A stretch of 64,000 bases of DNA from Saturnia japonica (taxonomy: Eukaryota > Arthropoda > Insecta > Lepidoptera > Saturniidae), in contig CM065318.1 in the NCBI GenBank assembly GCA_033032175.1, forward strand, positions 10,106,001 to 10,170,000, in the 5' to 3' direction. Below, one piece after another: positions 58,345-64,000 of the stretch (positions are counted from its first letter, which is position 1; each line of letters starts with the position of its first letter). The translations under genes were made by a program, and so were the position numbers. Below the pieces are notes generated by a model. It did not search any database, was not told the origin of the DNA, and saw nothing but the letters and a program-made list of their open reading frames with translations.

Positions 58345-59795
58345 GTGCAAACAAAAAGAACTTTCCCTAATTTATTTCTCTATTTAAATCAGTTTGTAGC
58401 AGTAGTTTTAGGAAATTATAGACCAATTTCTGTACTTCCTTCGATTAGTAATATTTTTGAGAAAATTATGCTTAAACAGCTAGTAGAGTATTTCAAGGTG
58501 CAAGAGATTTTGGATGGTCTGCAGTATGCTTTCACGAAAGCAAAATCAACCACTGGGCGCAACGATGCTAAGTCATATATTTAGGGCTTGGGAGGAGTCG
58601 CAGTATGCAATCGGTATGTTCTGTGATCTCTCAAAAGCCTTCGACTGCGTTGCCCACAGTACGCTTACACTTAATCTGATACACTATGGTGTGTGTGAAA
58701 CTTCTCTCGACCTGCTAATTTCTTATTTAACAGAACGCTGTTAGAAAATAAGTGTAAATAGAGCAACCTCTTCGCGATCATTGGTTTATTTTTGTCTATT
58801 TCATTAATATCTTACAGTATTTTGCTGTGGGGTTCAACAGCTGAGGTAGATACTATATTTATATTACAAAAGCGGGTGTTCAATACATAAATTTAACATG
58901 ACAAATTAATAGATAAAATTATGTATAAAATAAATAAATAGAAATTATAATATGTATAACAACAATTTGTATGTATAAAAATTATAAGAACATTGAAACA
59001 TTGTCATTTTTTATAAGTGAAAACACTGGGTTGACTCACTCTAGTAAAAATAAAGGCAAGTAGCTATGCAATAGCAAAGTAGCAATGGATTAATATTAGT
59101 TATAATTGGCAGGTGCAGCATTCATCATTGTTTTGTAGAAAACGTTCAGTGAAAATAAAAACTATTGTAAGTTCTTTACTGTTTTTTATTTAACAGCGGG
59201 TAGTTCGAGCAATCTACAACATGAGACCTCGCGAATCACCAAATAACATGTTCCACGAATTTAGTATTTTAACTTTGCACTCCCAATATATCTTTCATAA
59301 CTTAATTAATGTTAGTAAACACTTGGACAAGCTAGATTTTGTTAATGATCAACATAATATGAATACTAGAAATAAACATAAATTAGTTGAACCGTGTTTT
59401 AGACTTAGTAAGACCAATAAAAGACTTTTAAATATTTGTGTTAGGTTCTTTAATAAAATTCAGAAACACATTACTGATTTGCCGGACAACAAGTTCAAGG
59501 ACCATGTCAAGCAGGTTCTACTGTCAAAAGGTTATAGTGGATCATTATGTGAATAATAGAGATGTCTGCAGGTGACTATCTTTCTCTCTTTCTCTGTGCA
59601 TTCATGAAATTTTTAATTATTACATTATTTTATATAATATTTGTATATTTTATAATTTTTGTATTGTTGAAAAAAGAAAAAGAAAAACCAGATCGAGTTT
59701 CTTACCGGTTCTTCTCGATGACTGGGACGTTTTCCGAACCGGCAGTAGTGTTTTGACGTCCATAAGTGCCTTCTTAGGGCCTAAATTGGATTTTT
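58345..59795 (+). pseudogene. LINE with internal deletion, 3' end complete
   Basis: RT core fragments at 58400-58740: GNYRPISVLPSISNIFEKIM, a shifted frame with MFCDLSKAFDCVAHSTL and LLISYLTERC. Then a gap of about 450 bases without RT sequence. The C-terminal end of the polyprotein follows at 59221-59556 (MNTRNKHKLVEPCFRLSKTN, FFNKIQKHITDLPDNKFKDH). The 3' UTR ends TTCTTCTCGATGACTGGGAC and CTTCTTAGGGCCTAAATTGG. Jockey/CR1-like by motif. It is the fullest member of the family whose 3' tails occur at 16423, 34590 and 38947. Confidence 0.75.
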
Positions 59796-61163
59796 CACTG
59801 CCCACGGATATAACATTTTGTTAGTTATTGAAAAGTGGAAATATTTCTGATTAGTAGGTAGGATACTCGTATACTAAAAACTAAATCGAGTAACTATGTC
59901 GCGTGTTTATTTTAATATGATATTTTTTTCTAATGTCTAGTACGACGCCACCAGTTCCTAATGAATATGTTGCTTATGCGGTATACGAGGGCGGAATGAT
60001 GTGGTTTTTTACTCGACTGGGTCACCATCACCATGCACATGCGATAAACTCGTCTCAGCGAGAATTCGAGATATATCCAGTTGCCGAGAGGCTTGCAGGC
60101 TGACGTCGGTGACGGCAGCCAGGTTAACGGTGATGACCGCCGATGAATTACCTATCACTCGCCATTGATGTCATGCTACTAATATTCAATCCAAACTAAG
60201 GCCAGTCAGTAATAATTTGCTACTTACATCGAAGGTCTTAGTTGGATCATCTATGGTCTCAGTTAGATATCCAAAGGTCTCAGTTGGAACGCCTCGCGGG
60301 TGCTGCCAACCATAAGGTGGCAACTTAGGTCTATCTAACTGTAGGTCAATACCTAATATAGTTCATAAGTAAAAAAATCATAAGCTGCTAACTAAATACG
60401 ATGCGCCAATGTCAAACACTACTTACTCAAAATAGTTGCCCCTTTCATAACGTATTTACACGTAGTACAATAATAGAACACGGTTAACAGAAAATTATTT
60501 AACTTTGGGAAGTCGTCCAGGAAAAACACGAAGAGATTGTGTTTGCTTTATTTATTGAATAAATGAATTTCATAAATTCCATGTCAGTTGTTTATGTCAT
60601 TTCACTTATGATGCGATATTTTCTTTAAAGTTCGGTTTCTTCAAATAATTTATCACCTGTTTCTGCATTATTATTTCCGTTATATCTGGTGAAGGAACTT
60701 ATGACGATTAATAAACATGAAACGCGCTATAATAACTCGGGCCCAGTTTATTGATCCGTAGTTATTTCGATCAAAGGTCAGATTTTGTACCAAATAGTTA
60801 AAATCATGGCCGATGCTCTTTTCTGAATTTAAAAAAAACTTCTTTTAGCGCGGTACGCATATTTTTAGATGAGATGAAATCTCTGGACTCGCGACACCGT
60901 TATGAGACACAGCTATAGTGTGTGCATATATGCATGTACATATAGCAGACCGCGAACGCGTCTTTTATAAAAGAATATTAAATGTATTTAAAAGTTTCTA
61001 ATAATTAATAAAATACAATTCATAAATTAAATGCAATCCATAACCCAAAACCCTAGTACCCATTTAAAAAATGTTAACGTGCCAAAATAAGTTTTCACTT
61101 CTGTCGGTACTCCCGGAGTGCAACCCGTAAATTTTTTTTGAATACTACAATAGTGGAAATCAA
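59796..61163. other. Non-coding stretch
   Basis: About 59960-60170 carries a phrase (ATATATCCAGTTGCCGAGAG, CTTGCAGGC) related to one near 63225-63265 (TATATCCAGCAGCTGAGAGG, TTGCAGGC), so a small dispersed repeat is likely. No gene recognised. Confidence 0.4.
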
Positions 61164-61360
61164 GCATAAGGCCTGCCTAATGGTAAGCGGCTACTGTAGC
61201 CTATGGACGCCTTTAATACCACATGTATCATTAACGCGTTATCAACCTTGAAACGTACTCACCGCAGGAACACAAAACAAGGCTATTTAGCCGCGATCTT
61301 CTGTAGGGTAGAGGTATTCCACCAGTCGGGCTGCCCCAGAGAAATCTCCAAACAAATTTC
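61164..61360 (+). repeat. Dispersed repeat, second copy at 23001-23225
   Basis: Matches the 23-kb copy (AATGGTAAGCGGCTACTGTA, ACTCACCGCAGGAACACAAA, CTTCTGTAGGG). It lacks a segment of about 25 bases present there. Confidence 0.65.
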
Positions 61361-61730
61361 ATAAGGATTGGTTTAAGACTGGCGGTATATCAGTTCGATG
61401 TCCGCTGTTTCGAACCCTTGCATGTACCAACGAATTTTGCGGAATTCGCAAACATCAAATAATTCAAATTGTTAGCATAATCGGTTGACAATGAAGAAAA
61501 ACATCGTAAGGAGACCTGAACGCTGGAGTAATATTCACGTAATACCACTGTAAGTGGGAAAAATAAAGAACTGTTGACTATTCGGCTTTTGCATGCAATC
61601 GCCAATGCATCGTGAACTGGCATGGTGATTAAGCCTGCGTCCTTCCCTTGGGAAGGGACTTCATTGTCCAGCAGTACGACACTTACAGGCTGGTCTTATT
61701 ATTATAATTTTTAAGCTAATATAAATCTGC

Positions 61731-61861
61731 TTACTTATGATCAAGTTTATCCCAATCTTCAGGCCGATTACTGATAAGGAACTGAATCAGAGTATCCGAG
61801 CTTTCGCGTTGCTTTTCACTACATTTTTGACACCCATTTTGTATTGCATCAGGAATATTTT
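61731..61861 (-). CDS. Chemosensory protein, exon 2
   Basis: Minus strand. Acceptor TTTTGTCATAG before 61861. The frame gives NIPDAIQNGCQKCSEKQRES (family motif PDAL/I..xC-x2-C-S.KQ), then LIQFLISNRPEDWDKLDHK and TAA at 61731-61733. Ordinary CSPs continue from W..L..K into a KYDP-like tail. Here the frame stops exactly there, and the stop overlaps a possible donor (AA-GTAAGC). Either the protein is slightly short (108 aa in all) or a third small exon exists that was not found. Confidence 0.88.
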
Positions 61862-62021
61862 CTATGACAAAATAAAAATTGGATAGAAATGGTTTATTCC
61901 AAACGTATTAAAATTAAACACTTTAAAATATAATTGGTCAGGATTTTGCTTAGTATTTTAGGCTTTTAAAAACTCAGGATAAGCTTTCTCAATGATTACA
62001 TTAATAGCTTTTTAGATAAAA

Positions 62022-62237
62022 AAATTCAACTCCGATGCGGCAAACCGCCTTCAAAGAGTTTATTGATTCTCGCCCCCATGTTTTTTTTTAATAAAGGACC
62101 AATGAACTACCTATGAGATGGTAAAAGTGCATAGATAACCATGGTGCATGCTTTGATTAATTAAACATATTTTACAAAAAAAATATGACTTTATATTCCT
62201 CCCGTACAAAACGCCAATTTCATATGTAAAGACCTAA
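62022..62237 (+). pseudogene. Mariner 3' remnant, same family as 57109-58334
   Basis: Starts in the last part of the transposase frame (FNSDAA, then after a shift KEFIDSRPHVF), continues with the shared 3' UTR (CAATGAACTACC, GTGCATAGATAACCATGGTG) and ends in the TIR CAAAACGCCAATTTCATATG and TAAAGACCTAA. It lies inside intron 1 of the minus-strand CSP gene. Confidence 0.75.
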
Positions 62238-62244
62238 TACTGTA

Positions 62245-62520
62245 TATTTTTAGCGTTATGGTCACAATTTCACCTCATCTTAAGTGGCGTTGATGCCCAA
62301 GATGGTAGCCTAGTAAAAGACTGGCTCTCAAGTGCCGGAACATACCTATTGGTGCTTGACGACAGATTTTCAACTTGAGGCTAGCCAGGCGAGATTTAGA
62401 AAAAGCCCTACTACCTTTCTCTACCTGTCCTACTACTATCTTTCCTCCACCAAAAGTTCAAGCTCATTGCAGGGGTTCGAACTCACGTCGATCAACGCGA
62501 TGTCTGTACATGCCATCATT
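62245..62520 (-). mobile_element. tRNA-derived SINE, copy C
   Basis: Third copy of the 25205-25500 family: CATCTTAAGTGGCG, GCCCAAGATGGTAGC, GGCTCTCAAGTGCCGGAACA, CATACCTATTGGTGCTT and TTGCAGGGGTTCGAACTCAC. Lies inside intron 1 of the minus-strand CSP gene. Confidence 0.75.
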
Positions 62521-62685
62521 GCATTATTGCTTATTATAATCAAATCCATTAAAGTTTTTTGGTTGTTTTAAAAGTCTTCGCATAACAATAATTTTAACAC
62601 GATGTGTAATTTAAAGGGATAATATATGGTTATAATTATAATGATATGCGAGGACCCGACAAATATTTGTATATAAGTCACTTAC

Positions 62686-62881
62686 TTTTTAACTCCTTTC
62701 CCTCAGTATTACAAGGTCCTTTATCTAACAAGCAGTCGATATAAGAGTCTAATATGCGTTTATTACTGATAATTTCTTTGATGTCTATGTAGTCGTACTT
62801 TGTTGTATAAATTGTATTATTCTGCGTACGGCATAAAATAATTTGCAGTGATATTGCAAACAATATTATAGTCGCCTTCAT
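62686..62881 (-). CDS. Chemosensory protein, exon 1
   Basis: Minus strand. The ATG at 62881 opens a signal peptide (MKATIILFAISLQIILC); the frame is open further upstream, but this start puts the hydrophobic stretch at the N-terminus. It then shows the canonical CSP N-terminus TTKYDYIDIKEIISNKRILD and the first two cysteines, SYIDCLLDKGPCNTEGKELK. The donor GTAAGT (first base 62685) follows a split Lys codon, phase 1, the standard CSP intron site. With exon 2 the cysteines are C-x6-C-x18-C-x2-C, exactly the family pattern. A TATATAG motif lies 29-35 bases upstream. Role: secreted carrier of small hydrophobic ligands in sensory organs or other tissues. Clustering with a second CSP gene on the opposite strand fits the clustered CSP loci of Lepidoptera. 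Confidence 0.93.
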
Positions 62882-62923
62882 TGTTCCTGAGTAAGTTAAT
62901 AAATAAATGTATATAGTTTTCAA

Positions 62924-64000
62924 TTATACCTACTTAATAACGACTTCATTGGACTCGGATTAAAAGAATTTTGTTTTCAGGCTTAAAGTGCCCTCTTTTG
63001 GTTACCTACACAAAAACTTATTTGTTTTTAACGATTATTAAATAAATAATCCATCAACTTTTAAGTTAAGCTGCATTCACAATTAACATTAAACCCGTAT
63101 TTGTAAATAAATAGATTCGTTCGAGAGAGATGTAGGTAAAATGTCTTTTGAGATTTATTTCTATTTGGGGTAGTCCGAGTGACGGAATACCTCCACCCTC
63201 CAGAAGAAGCAGCCAAGTTTCCAAGCCGGTGTATATCCAGCAGCTGAGAGGGTTGCAGGCCGTCATAATAGCGATAGATAGATAGCCAATCACTCGGTGT
63301 TTGTCCTTGTTTTTAGACTGTACTATGCTTATCATCTGGTAAAGCACACAGGCAAGAAGAGTACGAATGCAAAAACGATACTGAACAAGTGTGAATGTTG
63401 CTTGTAGTAAAAATGTTTAAAATCAAAAATATACTATCAAAACTCTTAATACACCATCATAAAGTAAACTCACCTTTAACAAATTTTTATTTTTTTATTT
63501 TACAATCAACGAAGCAGATCTCGGTAAATTTTTATGGAAAATGAAATCACTCGGACTTTTATAGGAAAGAAAATGACCAGTCCATTATAGTAATAACTTA
63601 GAGGAATGATTGCTAGTAATATGCAATAATGAGTGGTATGTACTTATTTATGCTACTCGAATCATGTTTAGAAACAATGTTTATAAATGATAGGTAGATC
63701 ATTTTGTTTTTGCCCTTTCGAGTAATTATTAATTCGACCACAACGCCACTTATCGAATTCTGATATATCTATAAACCATCATCTCATAAAACAATTAATA
63801 TATTATTTGAATATGAGCTCAACAAGTCGAGCCATTTTCAAGTTTTTGCGCGACTAACGCACGACAATTGATTTTTATGCAGTGTGTTCATAGCTTATCA
63901 CAATAAGTTTGAGGGGTGATAAGGATTCTACAAGGTGGGGAAAAAAACATAATGTGAATTGGCTGCCATTTTGTTGGTAATGAAAAAAAATTGTGTTCTG
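62924..64000. other. Non-coding stretch
   Basis: A phrase at 63180-63265 is related to 59960-60170 and is probably a small repeat; a 93-codon minus-strand open frame across it (63066-63347) is judged fortuitous. Otherwise AT-rich and featureless to the window edge. Confidence 0.4.

Noticed and set aside
63066..63347. 93-codon minus-strand open frame
   Set aside because: It overlaps a phrase shared with another non-coding repeat near 60 kb; no domain seen.
1..64000. Virus-derived genes, CRISPR arrays, rRNA, bacterial operons or riboswitches
   Set aside because: Looked for on both strands; no viral structural or polymerase signature, no regularly spaced repeats and no rRNA-like block. All reverse transcriptases seen are LINE type.

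Overview
The window looks like a lepidopteran (moth or butterfly) nuclear genome segment. Three things suggest this: AT-rich DNA with spliced genes (GT-AG introns, AATAAA signal), two insect-only chemosensory-protein genes, and a repeat landscape typical of Lepidoptera (non-autonomous Helitrons ending in a hairpin plus CTAG, RTE and Jockey/CR1-like LINEs, tRNA-derived SINEs, several mariner/Tc1 lineages). No bacterial-style gene, rRNA gene, convincing tRNA gene or CRISPR array was seen.

Layout. 1-30 kb is gene-poor and repeat-rich. It holds a decayed mariner (528-1370) and a separate mariner C-terminal scrap (2491-2670). It also holds an almost complete DD41D element with perfect 31-bp terminal inverted repeats (TIRs) and TA flanks (7889-9191). 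Several Helitron copies follow, then a 1.9-kb element with long TIRs that contains two other insertions (17481-19345), a Tc1-like DD34E element with TIRs (20924-22500), tRNA-derived SINEs and a second, decayed Tc1-like element (26600-27421).

30.75-46.41 kb is the main host gene: mitochondrial glutamyl-tRNA(Gln) amidotransferase subunit B (GatB), plus strand, five coding exon positions, about 523 aa. A 4.36-kb block carrying exons 3 and 4 is present twice in tandem (32781-37153 and 37154-41512). Exon phases allow only one exon-3/exon-4 set per in-frame mRNA. The duplicated block ends inside an RTE LINE in intron 4, and only the second copy of the LINE continues to its 3' end.

46-53 kb holds short MITEs, a complete small Helitron (47426-48154) and a decayed Jockey/CR1-type LINE (about 49362-52100). 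53.36-55.28 kb is a divergent three-exon chemosensory-protein-like gene (plus strand). 61.73-62.88 kb is a canonical chemosensory protein on the minus strand. The two converge and share the phase-1 intron position expected for the family. Between and around them lie a decayed mariner with degenerate TIRs, a remnant of the same family in opposite orientation, LINE fragments and SINEs.

The host genes have unrelated jobs: GatB acts in organellar translation fidelity, and the chemosensory proteins are small secreted ligand carriers. Most remaining structure is mobile DNA at various stages of decay. The observation most worth checking is the GatB exon duplication. Family names come from recognising motifs by eye; no database search was run.
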